Source of the DNA: Asparagopsis taxiformis
Taxonomy: Eukaryota > Rhodophyta > Florideophyceae > Bonnemaisoniales > Bonnemaisoniaceae
Length of the DNA: 64,000 nucleotides
Direction of reading: 5' to 3'
Assembly: GCA_030407315.1 (NCBI GenBank)
Contig: JALQPE010000083.1
Coordinates: 186,001-250,000, forward strand
Shown here: positions 1 to 8,747 of the stretch, in pieces
How the letters are laid out: each line of letters opens with the position of its first letter
Numbering within the stretch: the first letter of the stretch is position 1
Position numbers and translations under genes: made by a program
Notes under the pieces: generated by a model
What the model was told of the DNA's origin: nothing
Databases searched by the model: none
The model's input: the letters and a program-made list of their open reading frames with translations, nothing else

Positions 1-903
1 GCGGCGGAGCGGGTGGATGAAAGTGCGGACACAGCTGTCGGGGATGACACGGCAAAGGTCGTGTCGGAAGGAGCAGCAGATACAGATCCAGCCGTGAAGG
101 ATATCAGTCCTGAAGATGCAAGTGACGAGAATGACAGTTTGGCTGAAATTTTGTCCAAGCCACCTCAAGAAGGATTACGTGTAGACGTGACAGATAGTAT
201 GAAGCCGACCACAGTTGGTATTGATGAATTGAACTGCATCATTGCTGCTTGTTCTGCTGCTCAAGATCTTGACCGAGCATTCCAGACATATGATGAAGTT
301 GAATCGCGCTTCAATCTTGAGAAGAACGTAGACACTTATAATGCTCTACTAGATGGTTGTGTTCAGACTAGACATCTACGAGGAGGAATGCGTATTCTGG
401 AAGAGATGGAAAGTGTTGGAATGGAATTGAGTCCTAAGACGGTACATTTGGCTTCGAGGCTAATGCTACGGAATGGACGTGGCAGTGAGGTGTGTAATAT
501 GTTGCGAAAGTGTCGCGAAGACAATATCGCTGTGATGCTGCAAACTTATCAAATGGTGATCCGATATCTGGTCCGCGGAAACTCAATTGATGAAGCAATA
601 GAGTTCATTGGTCTTGGAGAAGAGCAAGGACTTTTGTATCATGGTTTGACAGCACGGTTGGACTATGACGGTGTCAGCAAGCTTCCTCGTCGGGATGGAG
701 ATAACCGAATGGGGAGTAGTCGCAACGCAATGAATGTAGATGGAGGAGATTCGGGTAAGCCGGGCGAATCATGGACGGATAATGAAGATGAGGTTAGTTC
801 GCAGGAAAGGGAGACAGAGTTTGCAGGAACAAATGGTCTGGATGATGCACTTGGGGAGGGTACAGCGAAGGTTGTAACTAAGGTAAAAGAAGATTCGAGC
901 TAG
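1..903 (+). CDS. Pentatricopeptide-repeat (PPR) protein, C-terminal part
   Basis: The frame is open from base 1, so the gene begins before the window; no in-frame ATG precedes the repeats and the 5' part is missing. The visible 300 residues hold three to four PPR-like helical repeats (roughly residues 65-215), with typical phrases such as YNALLDGCV and a helix ending MRILEEMESVG. A long acidic low-complexity stretch lies on each side. PPR proteins bind organellar RNA and act in processing, stability or translation; the target cannot be read from this fragment. AATAAA-like signals follow the stop at about 920-935. The family call is fairly sure; compartment and RNA target are unknown. Confidence 0.75.
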   Translation, partial: AAERVDESADTAVGDDTAKVVSEGAADTDPAVKDISPEDASDENDSLAEILSKPPQEGLRVDVTDSMKPTTVGIDELNCIIAACSAAQDLDRAFQTYDEVESRFNLEKNVDTYNALLDGCVQTRHLRGGMRILEEMESVGMELSPKTVHLASRLMLRNGRGSEVCNMLRKCREDNIAVMLQTYQMVIRYLVRGNSIDEAIEFIGLGEEQGLLYHGLTARLDYDGVSKLPRRDGDNRMGSSRNAMNVDGGDSGKPGESWTDNEDEVSSQERETEFAGTNGLDDALGEGTAKVVTKVKEDSS

Positions 904-1031
904 GGATGGGACATCCTGAAGATAAAATAAAATTCAACGACGGAGGACAACTAAGATTGACAGCAAAATGCAGTTTTACCAAGCGAGCGCCCAAATGATG
1001 TTAGGTTCCTCGAATTGTATCAACGAATTAA

Positions 1032-1582
1032 TCACGGAGATGGAGTTTTGGGGGATTCCACTGGGGGCGAACTAGCGACAGGACGACTACGATTGACGCT
1101 GGACACCCTATTGCCACCATTGTTGTTGTTGTTCTTAGAACGATTGTCCATTCGAGTCATACGAGCCTTACGCTTCGCAGCTGCGGCCTTTCGAATTCGC
1201 TTTTCAGTGTTGGTTTCAAAATATCGGCGTCGTCGCAACTCAAACAAGTGGCCCGACTTGAGAACATCCTTCTTAAAACGACGCAGAGCTAGAGCGGGAG
1301 AGCAAAGAAAACACAAGTCAGAAACGGGCGCAAAATTGGGCGACAGAAAACGCGCTGATCCATGCGCAACGCACCGCTTTCAACCGGCTCGCTGTCTCCG
1401 ACTACGATCGTCACCTCCATCGTCGTGGGCGCCTTGGCGACCGGGGCTGCCACGCGCGTCGCGACCGGGGCGCCGAAGGCCGCGCTGGCGAAGAAGGGCG
1501 CGGCGGGACGCGTGGGACACGCGAGGCGCGCACGCGTCTGCGGGCGACAAAGCGGCGTGGCTGACGGGACAAAGGCGTTCAT
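1032..1582 (-). CDS. rpsU: Plastid ribosomal protein bS21, nucleus-encoded, two exons
   Basis: Exon 1 is 1582-1375 and exon 2 is 1288-1032, giving 154 residues after removal of an 86-nt intron. Residues 1-54 form a basic, Ser/Ala-rich plastid transit peptide starting MNAFVPS, with the Phe near the N-terminus typical of red-algal and glaucophyte transit peptides. The mature part begins near [15 protein letters not shown] and joins across the splice to ALRRFKKDV, then [12 protein letters not shown] and a lysine/arginine-rich tail, all characteristic of bS21 of the small ribosomal subunit. Neither exon alone makes a whole bS21; the splice restores the family sequence exactly. A C-terminal Asn/Ser/Pro-rich extension of about 40 residues is unusual. 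The gene is convergent with the PPR gene. Confidence 0.85.
1289..1374 (-). other. Spliceosomal intron in plastid bS21
   Basis: Minus-strand donor GTGCGT at 1374 and acceptor CTCTAG ending at 1289, 86 nt, phase 1. A CTGAC branch-site match lies about 30 nt before the acceptor, followed by a pyrimidine-rich tract. Joining the exons gives the family-conserved residues [12 protein letters not shown]. Confidence 0.85.
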
Positions 1583-2058
1583 TGTGACGGCGGGCGGCTG
1601 CTGGTGACGGGACTGGTGCGGAGATCGAACGGAATGGGGGCTAATGGCTGGGGGAAATGGTGCCGACGAGCGGCGAGATCAGGTGGTGTGGTTGGAGAGA
1701 TGGAGAGTTTTCGCAATCGGTCTTGTGCCTTTGATTTGGTGCCAAGTGGTTGCGCGTGTGTTGAGTGTTGCTTTTTGGTGAATGAAAAATATCAAATCTC
1801 GGTTAATCTGCGAGTGATGGTCACTAGTGTGCTGCGGTGGTCAGTTGCTCGACGTGTACTTGATGGTGATTTGGCATTGGTGTCATACTTGTTGTGATCA
1901 CGATTGACTATACTTTGTAACATTGCTACAACTCTTTATCTGCATTGGTTTGATCAGCTCTTGGAGTTTATCGGAATTGATCTGCATTGCGTTCACTGTA
2001 TAAACATTCAACACGCAGTTGATGCAGAGTGCAGGAATACCATATACATGTAGAGCTA
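1583..2058. other. Gene-free stretch between bS21 and tRNase Z
   Basis: 476 bases holding the bS21 promoter and the 3' end of the tRNase Z gene. A 97-codon open frame lies here but does not resemble any protein I recognise and has no supporting features. Nothing else seen. Confidence 0.5.
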
Positions 2059-4431
2059 TCAAGTCACATCACTACGCATTGCTGGTTCCGCAAAACAATC
2101 GTCTTCAACTTCATTCGGGAACACCTGTCGCAGAGCCGGCACAATCTTCGGCAACTCCTCCAGCCTTGTGAAATCAACACTCATAAGATCAAACGCCACA
2201 CTCGCTCTATTCTCTCTCATCTTTTGCACCGTAGCTTCATCTAATTTCGGAATCTTCGGATAGCGCTGCGAAAAATGTGTCAATATCGTGCGCCACGCTC
2301 TCATCTTCTTCCCGCAGATATCCAGCGCCTCTGATGTCGTGGAATGCGATTTCTCGATAGCTTCAGTGCGTTTATCATCGTCAAGCGTAGCCTCATGAAT
2401 AGCCAACGTCGCATCCTTTCCCATTTCCGCCAGTCCCTCGCACGGTCTCGTATCACCAGAATAAACCACTTTCCAACCGCTCAGACAGTCTCGAACCGAC
2501 ACGCCGTACGACAATGGGCAATGTATCACATCCACACATCCCAATTCCAGTCCGAATGCGTCCGGGAAGAACTTGGCTTCCGGAGCTTGCGGGTCCTTGA
2601 GACATTCCGCATCGAAAAACCTATAGCATGCTCCTCCATGCCCAAACTGCTCTCGTAGCGGCGCCCTAGTAGCCGCCTCAACCGATTCAAGCCACGCATG
2701 CAATGGCTGTGGACCAATGATGACCAATTGCGGGCCGTCCTGATACTCTGTGTGCGTTGCAAGTGCCTCCGATCTTTGGTGAAGTAATGTGGTCAAACCC
2801 AGATGGTGGTCCGCGTGCATGTGCGAAATGAACACAATCTTCAATCTGCACAGCGCTTTCTGCGCCCTGTCCAGTCCGAAAATACGTACCATCTGGCCCC
2901 ATGTGCCTTCACCGCAGTCGAATATCACTCCACCGCGTTCGAATAAGTCCAGAAGTATTCCAGACACATTGCGATATTTGGCTGGAATGGCGCCGCCCGT
3001 GCCCAGAAATCGCACCGCTGCCGTGCCGGGAGACATGGACGAGATACAGGACGGCGTCTTCATTTCGCTTCCGGCCGGCTCCTGTTCTTGCGAAAATTGC
3101 GCCGCTTGTCGCCAGGGAAATGTGGGGTGTGCTGCTTTGCGCTCCAGGAACCTCGGTCGAACTGCTGACTGATCCGGGCCGAAATTGGCGACCGGCGAAA
3201 GAGTGTACCGCAGTCTGCAGTCTGCATCGATCCATTTCCCAACTCTACCAGAGGCAACTTGACACAATGTCGACGGATGAGCACTGGTGCCGTTGCTTTC
3301 TGCAGCCGTTTCTGAGGAATTGGGTGCATAAATTTCACAAGGTAATGGGAATATTTCTCTGTCCAGAGCATTGTGCAACAGGTCAATGTTCTCCGCCTGA
3401 GAACTGAAAACTGTCCTCTCGGGAGCTGCGGAAGAATGCAATGGGACGTGACCAACGTGGGGTCCAAATGAATCGCACCATTGCTGGTATACGGGATCCG
3501 CGAGCACTTGCTTGGGACCTAGATGGAAAACAACACAGGATTGCTGCGGTTGATTGGCATTAGACGGAATAGATAGGACTCCGAGATGATTAGGATCTAA
3601 ACTGGTAGAAGAAACAACGCTTTGTACATGATCTAGAGACGGGCATGCTAGTATTACAAGAATCGGACCGGGCGTACTTGGAGACATAACATCGGCAGGA
3701 TTAACTAGCTTACCAGATGGTGTCGTCACCGACTGTCCTTTTTGCAATATGCCGAAATTACGTCCTTTTGGGACGCCCAATTGCACCGCTTTCGTTGGAT
3801 TGAACTTTCCCCTGATATCGCGTAGCTTACAAACATAAGAAACGGCGTCATAATGAGCGGCAAAACTGCCATTGATTTCAACATCACGACGGCAGCGAAT
3901 AGGCACTGCACGAATAGTGACATTTTCATCTTGGCGCACAACGGTATGCTTCGCAGCTGGGCCGGAATGCATGGGAATGTCGACAACAGTCGAAGAAAGG
4001 GAGGGGCGATAAAAGAAGGGTCTAGCTGCGTGGAAAAGTTTGGATATACCATTGGGAGCTGCGATGGCGACTTGATCCTTGCCAGCATCTGCAATAGTGA
4101 GCACCATGCCTAGGAGGCCACCGACGGAGGGCGGGGCGAGTGAAGAGAGGAAAATGGCGCGAAGGCGAGCGAGTTTGATGGTATATTCAGTGCAGAGACG
4201 CTGGGTGCCATCGCCGCATTCAAAGAGGTAGCGACTGTCGTCGAAGAAGAGCTGGAGGCTGGAGGACGAGTCGTGGGCGCCGGGGCCAATGACTTCCACA
4301 AAAGCATGCATGGAAGGGGAGCGCTGGGGATGGGCGGGGGGACTGGGGGCGGAAACGAAGCGGCGCAAGTGGCGTCGAAAGGCGCGAGCGGAATGATGCC
4401 GAGCGGTAGACACGGCGAACAAGTGCGACAT
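2059..4431 (-). CDS. ELAC2: Long-form tRNase Z (ELAC2 type)
   Basis: A 790-residue endonuclease that removes the 3' trailer of tRNA precursors. It has the double metallo-beta-lactamase layout of the long form. The N-terminal half is a degenerate lactamase fold (FFDDSRYLFECGDGTQRL near residue 65). The C-terminal half has a second start of fold, VRFLGTGGAIPAKYRN, then the metal-binding HxHxDH motif in FISHMHADHHLGL, the Asp of YSGDTRPCE, the HEAT segment (AIHEATL), and the last His of ILTHFSQRYPKIP. The first 40 residues are Arg/Ser/Ala-rich like an organelle presequence, and a second Met at residue 41 (MHAFVEVIGPG) starts the conserved fold, so two isoforms for organelle and nucleus are possible. 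Length is normal for the long form. Confidence 0.9.
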   Translation of the reverse strand: MSHLFAVSTARHHSARAFRRHLRRFVSAPSPPAHPQRSPSMHAFVEVIGPGAHDSSSSLQLFFDDSRYLFECGDGTQRLCTEYTIKLARLRAIFLSSLAPPSVGGLLGMVLTIADAGKDQVAIAAPNGISKLFHAARPFFYRPSLSSTVVDIPMHSGPAAKHTVVRQDENVTIRAVPIRCRRDVEINGSFAAHYDAVSYVCKLRDIRGKFNPTKAVQLGVPKGRNFGILQKGQSVTTPSGKLVNPADVMSPSTPGPILVILACPSLDHVQSVVSSTSLDPNHLGVLSIPSNANQPQQSCVVFHLGPKQVLADPVYQQWCDSFGPHVGHVPLHSSAAPERTVFSSQAENIDLLHNALDREIFPLPCEIYAPNSSETAAESNGTSAHPSTLCQVASGRVGKWIDADCRLRYTLSPVANFGPDQSAVRPRFLERKAAHPTFPWRQAAQFSQEQEPAGSEMKTPSCISSMSPGTAAVRFLGTGGAIPAKYRNVSGILLDLFERGGVIFDCGEGTWGQMVRIFGLDRAQKALCRLKIVFISHMHADHHLGLTTLLHQRSEALATHTEYQDGPQLVIIGPQPLHAWLESVEAATRAPLREQFGHGGACYRFFDAECLKDPQAPEAKFFPDAFGLELGCVDVIHCPLSYGVSVRDCLSGWKVVYSGDTRPCEGLAEMGKDATLAIHEATLDDDKRTEAIEKSHSTTSEALDICGKKMRAWRTILTHFSQRYPKIPKLDEATVQKMRENRASVAFDLMSVDFTRLEELPKIVPALRQVFPNEVEDDCFAEPAMRSDVT

Positions 4432-4545
4432 GGAGCGGCGTGCAAAGCGGGTGTAAACGGCGTTGACACGGCGGCTTCATTTTTTGCAAAATCAAAATTG
4501 AACAAATGCGGTCGGCGTCGATAGCGGACGTATCAACTGCACGCA

Positions 4546-5131
4546 TCAAGTTCGTCTCTGAGCGGAGAGATGTTTGAAGTAGGACGCGAGTAGAATGACG
4601 ATATCACGATGCAATTCACGCAACTGATCGATGAGAATCTTTATCTTCTCATCTTTCATATGCACCTCCATGACCAACATGTTGTGACGTTCCTCCAGCG
4701 CGCTGCGCTCTTCGGCAGACACGGCCTGTTCGTCGCGCTCAGCCTGAGCGACCATTTGCTGTCGTGCGGCGACGGCGACCTGCACGGCGGCTCGCAATGC
4801 GGAGAGTCGTTGCAGAACGGGTGTCAACGAAGTCTTGCTCTCCTGCGCCTCTCTCTCCTTTCTGGCCGCCTCGGTCTCCGCGCCGTTAGGCGGCTTGTCC
4901 TTTGTGGCGGCATCGGCGGCGTTGTCGGATTTCTGCGATTGCGACGGGATGCATTGGAAGCAAACGGTGTCAGCGACGTCGGTTGCGGCCAGTGCTGCGC
5001 AGATAAGCGACGATGCAACGTACCGATATTTGGGCGAGAACATCCGTCAATGAAATGATGACGGCGGCAAGTTCCTCGCGTGCCTGTCGCACGACGGTGG
5101 CTGCGTTGACCTTGGCGTTGTCCGCCTGCAT
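4546..5131 (-). CDS. Mediator subunit 30-like coiled-coil protein, two exons
   Basis: Exon 1 is 5131-5024 and exon 2 is 4932-4546, giving 164 residues. Exon 1 encodes an amphipathic helix starting MQADNAKVNAATVVRQ; exon 2 continues in phase 0 with an acidic linker and then two coiled-coil helices. The C-terminal helix (KDEKIKILIDQLRELHRDI) has the pattern of the MED30 C-terminus, where a run of K/Q/N residues precedes a D/E-Q-L-R core and a final I. MED30 is a head-module subunit of Mediator, acting between activators and RNA polymerase II. The match rests on that helix, overall size and helical content, so another small coiled-coil protein is possible. It is divergent from an F-box gene, and an E2F-like GCGCCAAA lies in the shared promoter at 5273-5280. 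Confidence 0.5.
4933..5023 (-). other. Spliceosomal intron in the MED30-like gene
   Basis: Donor GTACGT at 5023, branch CTGAC at about 4973-4969, acceptor TCGCAG ending at 4933; 91 nt, phase 0. Reading on from exon 1 without splicing hits a stop within 20 codons, while the splice joins two helical coding segments. Confidence 0.7.
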
Positions 5132-5272
5132 GGTATGGACTCGGATGCGATGGTCAACACGGGCGCGCTCGCGATGGTGGCGTATGTACGATCGAGTGCA
5201 GCCATTTGATTTGATTGAAATTTGGATATGACAAGTCGAGTGAATTCACTGCGCTTTTCAATTTTCAGATGC

Positions 5273-5280
5273 GCGCCAAA
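5273..5280. promoter_or_regulatory. E2F-like site in the MED30-like/F-box divergent promoter
   Basis: GCGCCAAA, the reverse complement of the E2F half-site TTTGGCGC, lies between two divergent start codons (5131 and 5419). Eight bases can occur by chance; supported only by position. Confidence 0.3.
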
Positions 5281-5418
5281 ACTCAAGCCAACGTGCTCCA
5301 CATGGAGGCGAAACGAGGCTGCGTCCAACACTATTGGCGGTCGACCACAACTTTATAAACATCGTTTGCGTTCCCCGCGTCTCATGCATGCCGTCACCGC
5401 CTTCGCTAATCCATCACT

Positions 5419-6060
5419 ATGTCTCCGAAACGAGTGATTGCCAAGAGTAGGCGCTCGACCCAATTCGATTTCTTGTCCAATCTTCCATCCGACCTCACCG
5501 TGCAAATAATTGATCAACTGCGTGAAGACGACCTCCGTCACATCCCGCTAGTTTGTAAGAGTTGGGCCCATATATTTTCATCCCGTTCTCCTACTGAACA
5601 TTCCTTCGGTGCAATAGTGCGCAGACGCTTCGGTCTTTCCGTCATCCCGCCACACATATCTCCAGTGTCGTGGGGCAAACTCTACCTTACCTTTCGAAGA
5701 GAGAGATGTCACCTTTGCCCTCGTCGCGATGTGGCCCCTTTTGTCTACGCCGGTAGCACTACGCTCTCCATTCTTCTGCTCCATCACCCAACCGCCCAAG
5801 TCTCGACAAACAGCTTGACCCTGTTCCCTGTGTGTAATCGCTGCTTCAAACAATTGCTCCATTCTTCTACGGATTCATTTATGCCGGTTGTGGAACCAGC
5901 CGCAGTCAAATTCATTTTCCCTCATGTCACCAATGCTGCGCAAGCGCTGCCCGTGGATACTGGCTTCCTCTATTCTGACATCCCGGGCTTTAGAAATCAT
6001 GACAGGCGGAAAGGAGTCAAGTACGTGCTGGCGAGACCTCTCTTACAACCACACCAATAA
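5419..6060 (+). CDS. F-box protein
   Basis: A 213-residue protein. Residues 17-60 form an F-box: FLSNLPSDLTVQIIDQLR, then DLRHIPLVCKSWAHIF, with the LP...L...L..C..W spacing that binds SKP1 in SCF ubiquitin ligases. Downstream there are paired cysteines (CHLCPRRD near residue 96 and CNRC near 137) that could bind a metal ion. No LRR, kelch or WD repeats are seen, so the substrate is unknown. The ATG is the first in frame after the divergent promoter shared with the MED30-like gene. The family call is good, the specific role unknown. Confidence 0.75.
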   Translation: MSPKRVIAKSRRSTQFDFLSNLPSDLTVQIIDQLREDDLRHIPLVCKSWAHIFSSRSPTEHSFGAIVRRRFGLSVIPPHISPVSWGKLYLTFRRERCHLCPRRDVAPFVYAGSTTLSILLLHHPTAQVSTNSLTLFPVCNRCFKQLLHSSTDSFMPVVEPAAVKFIFPHVTNAAQALPVDTGFLYSDIPGFRNHDRRKGVKYVLARPLLQPHQ

Positions 6061-6144
6061 TTTGCAATCATTGCTCACATAAATATGCTACAACTAACTT
6101 CAGTATGTAAACTAAAGTGCAATAATAATACATTCAACCCATTG

Positions 6145-8523
6145 TCATTGATGCACAATTTTGGAAGCCGCCACTGCAGACATTTGCCACTCACGCAGCC
6201 GCGCTGATTCCTCACCTCCACTTTCTCCATCATCCTTTCCCGCCTCCTCTACGCCCCGAAATGTTTCCCATTCATCATGCCCCACTTCAGTTACCGCACC
6301 CGATCCCTCGACACTTTCTCTCTCCGATACACTAAACCCACTATCCTTCGTTACACTAGCCTGTCGTGCCACCCCTGCCGTGTCCCCTTCCTTCCACTGC
6401 TCAGATCGGTTCCCGCTCCACCGCCGCTGTCCAGTCCCACCTACGCTTTCAAACGAGCCAACCTGCATCTGAGGCGAAGAAAACAGTCGTTCCGCTTCTG
6501 GCAACTCTAATGGGTTCTTGTCTTCAGCAAGAAGGCTTGCCCCACTTGCTTGACTAGCATGGCTCTTGTCTCTCACTTGTACCAAGTCCTCTTCTGCCTT
6601 CCGAGGTGTTCGCAACCATGTTTCTCCTGGTGTCAAAGATGTCTCAGAGTTATTGAAAGGAGCTGGACCCCTTCCTACCATTGGTCCATGTGAACGCATC
6701 CCGACTTTCTCAGACGATACATACTTCTCGACCGCATCTTCTGTTTGTCCACTTTCTCTCCTTGTTGGAGCGCTTTCACTGTCCTCCCGTCGTTTGAACA
6801 TTTGTCCACCTCTTACATCAACACTTGACAGAACTGAACCGTCCGCATTTGCTTCTGTACCACTTTCACAATTTTCTTCTCCATCTTCTTCTTCACTTGC
6901 ATCTAAAGTTGCAGTTGTCAGCTCCTCAGCGATGTCCTCGTCTCGGTCTATATGCCCTTCGCTAATTGAACCTCCCATACGTGCAGTCTTAAAAGTGCTG
7001 CTCAAGTCGCCTGTGACAACTGTGGACCCTTCTCCATGCACAACGGGGTCGATTAACACATTTGACCGTTGTTCTTTAAATCCTGATTTCGGCGAGATGG
7101 ATCTATCGCTGCGAAGAGGTGAAAAGTCACCACCGTCTTGATCGGTTTGATTATTCATTTGCCCCTGTTCCTTCTCATCTTGCTGCTGCAACTCATCCAC
7201 AATCCTTTGCAGGTGCTGCTCGGCAGCCTTTTCGTAGAGCTCATCATCAAATTCATCATTGAGTGCCCTTGAAATAGCAAGATCAAGATCCCCATCACAT
7301 TGATGAACAACTTCGGCCAGATAAGCATCGTTACGAGAGGGTAAAAATTCACGAAGCTTCTCAATTTCAATTGTAAACTTGGTAATGAGCATTTCTTCTT
7401 CCTCGGCCAAAACAGCTTTCGCTTCGTTCTCCAGCTCCTCCTTGGATCTCCTAATGTTGTTCGCATCTGGATTGGGATCAGACTCAATGCTGTTGGTTGG
7501 CGTGTGTCCAGATAGGTTTTGCGAGATCCTGCGCTTCACAACCGATTTAGGCAGTGGAGTTGGTCGTGCTGGCGGTGGAACCTCCAGTACGGCTTCTGGT
7601 AGTGGGGCGGTTCTGCGGAGATGAACAATCAAGTGGACATTGACGTCGTCAGGAACAGAGAGGTATGGAAAATCACCGCCGGTCTTCAATAGAGCACGAC
7701 GTGAATTTTTGAGCAGTTCTGCAGTAGTTTTGGACAGTTCTACAGCAGAGGAAGAAGGCCTATCCAGAGAATCAATGAGAGTGATGCGATTCTCCGGAAT
7801 GTGTAAACGAGATATAACGGAGGATTCGGTTACACACAGAGCAAGACGAGCGGCGAGCATGTCACGAGATAGACACATAGTATGGCCGATAGCAAATTCT
7901 GCAGCATTGGCCATGTCAAGGGATACACGCCCCTTGGGAAGAATAGCGCGCATGGTGGCTCGGACGAGAAAATCGGGCAGCCACTGAAGCAAGGCGGCCG
8001 AGTATGGAATGCGAAGGTTGAGATTGCTGGTGTTGAGAAATGAGTGTGTGAGCACTATAGATGAGACTCTTTCGGGCTTGCGCACAGCATACTGCATGGC
8101 GAGGAAGCCGCCAAGACCTGCACCGTAGAAGTGAATGCGTTTGATGTGGATAGTGTCGAGGAAAGAATGGAAAGCGTCACAAAACTCAGGAACAGTGCGG
8201 TAGGCGGGGATTTGAATGGAGAGCACACGATAACCACGCGGGGCGAGCGAAATGATCTGAGGGTAGAACGATTCGGCAGAGCCGATCAGGGAATGAAGAC
8301 AGACAAGTGGTTCCGGATATGTGCGCGGACCCCAGTCATAGTAAAGCCAGGGAGTTGGATGGTGCACGCCGATGGGTAGTATGTTGCGCGGCACCCATGC
8401 GCGGAAGTTAGCATAGGACTGCGATGATGCGAGCTCCATTTGCGACAAGGCCACCCATTCGTTGGGATGAAAAACAAACAAACTGTCTCGACGCCTTTCG
8501 ACAAAGGTGGACGCGCATGACAC
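6145..8523 (-). CDS. Maspardin (SPG21)-like alpha/beta-hydrolase protein with CUE-like tail
   Basis: A 792-residue protein. Residues 50-320 align by eye with maspardin: LYYDWGPRTYPEPLVCLH, RGYRVLSIQIPAY, CDAFHSFLDTIHIKRIHFYG, and the late motif RALLKTGGDFPYL. Maspardin is an endosome/trans-Golgi-associated alpha/beta-hydrolase-fold protein. The nucleophile elbow here reads GAGLGG (Gly at residue 136) where maspardin has GASLGG, so the serine is missing and the fold is probably a binding module. Residues about 385-435 (IEKLREFLP...VVHQCDGDLDLAIS) look like a CUE ubiquitin-binding domain, followed by a long acidic, probably disordered tail. Usual maspardin is about 300 residues, so this is an extended form. 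The gene is divergent from RTEL1. Confidence 0.8.
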   Translation of the reverse strand: MSCASTFVERRRDSLFVFHPNEWVALSQMELASSQSYANFRAWVPRNILPIGVHHPTPWLYYDWGPRTYPEPLVCLHSLIGSAESFYPQIISLAPRGYRVLSIQIPAYRTVPEFCDAFHSFLDTIHIKRIHFYGAGLGGFLAMQYAVRKPERVSSIVLTHSFLNTSNLNLRIPYSAALLQWLPDFLVRATMRAILPKGRVSLDMANAAEFAIGHTMCLSRDMLAARLALCVTESSVISRLHIPENRITLIDSLDRPSSSAVELSKTTAELLKNSRRALLKTGGDFPYLSVPDDVNVHLIVHLRRTAPLPEAVLEVPPPARPTPLPKSVVKRRISQNLSGHTPTNSIESDPNPDANNIRRSKEELENEAKAVLAEEEEMLITKFTIEIEKLREFLPSRNDAYLAEVVHQCDGDLDLAISRALNDEFDDELYEKAAEQHLQRIVDELQQQDEKEQGQMNNQTDQDGGDFSPLRSDRSISPKSGFKEQRSNVLIDPVVHGEGSTVVTGDLSSTFKTARMGGSISEGHIDRDEDIAEELTTATLDASEEEDGEENCESGTEANADGSVLSSVDVRGGQMFKRREDSESAPTRRESGQTEDAVEKYVSSEKVGMRSHGPMVGRGPAPFNNSETSLTPGETWLRTPRKAEEDLVQVRDKSHASQASGASLLAEDKNPLELPEAERLFSSPQMQVGSFESVGGTGQRRWSGNRSEQWKEGDTAGVARQASVTKDSGFSVSERESVEGSGAVTEVGHDEWETFRGVEEAGKDDGESGGEESARLREWQMSAVAASKIVHQ

Positions 8524-8747
8524 AGCAAGTCGACCTTCGAGTGCTGGTCAACTGTGTTGTCTTCAAGCAGGCTGCCAAGTTTTCAACGTTTTTGAATCAG
8601 AATCCGCCAATCATTTTTCCCCAAGTATTACCTGTTTCCAATCCGATGTTGCCGCGTAAAAAGCAAAGCATGACCGTTTCTATAAGACAGACTACCAACC
8701 GCGGCGACCTCAAATCCAACATCTTTCTCGACCGCTCTGGCAAACAG

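Noticed and set aside
1604..1897. A 97-codon plus-strand frame after bS21
   Set aside because: No similarity and no supporting features; lies in the bS21 promoter region.
8424..8747. Upstream extension of the RTEL1 frame to an earlier ATG
   Set aside because: It overlaps the divergent maspardin-like coding sequence and lies outside the conserved helicase; the family start fits 8748 better.
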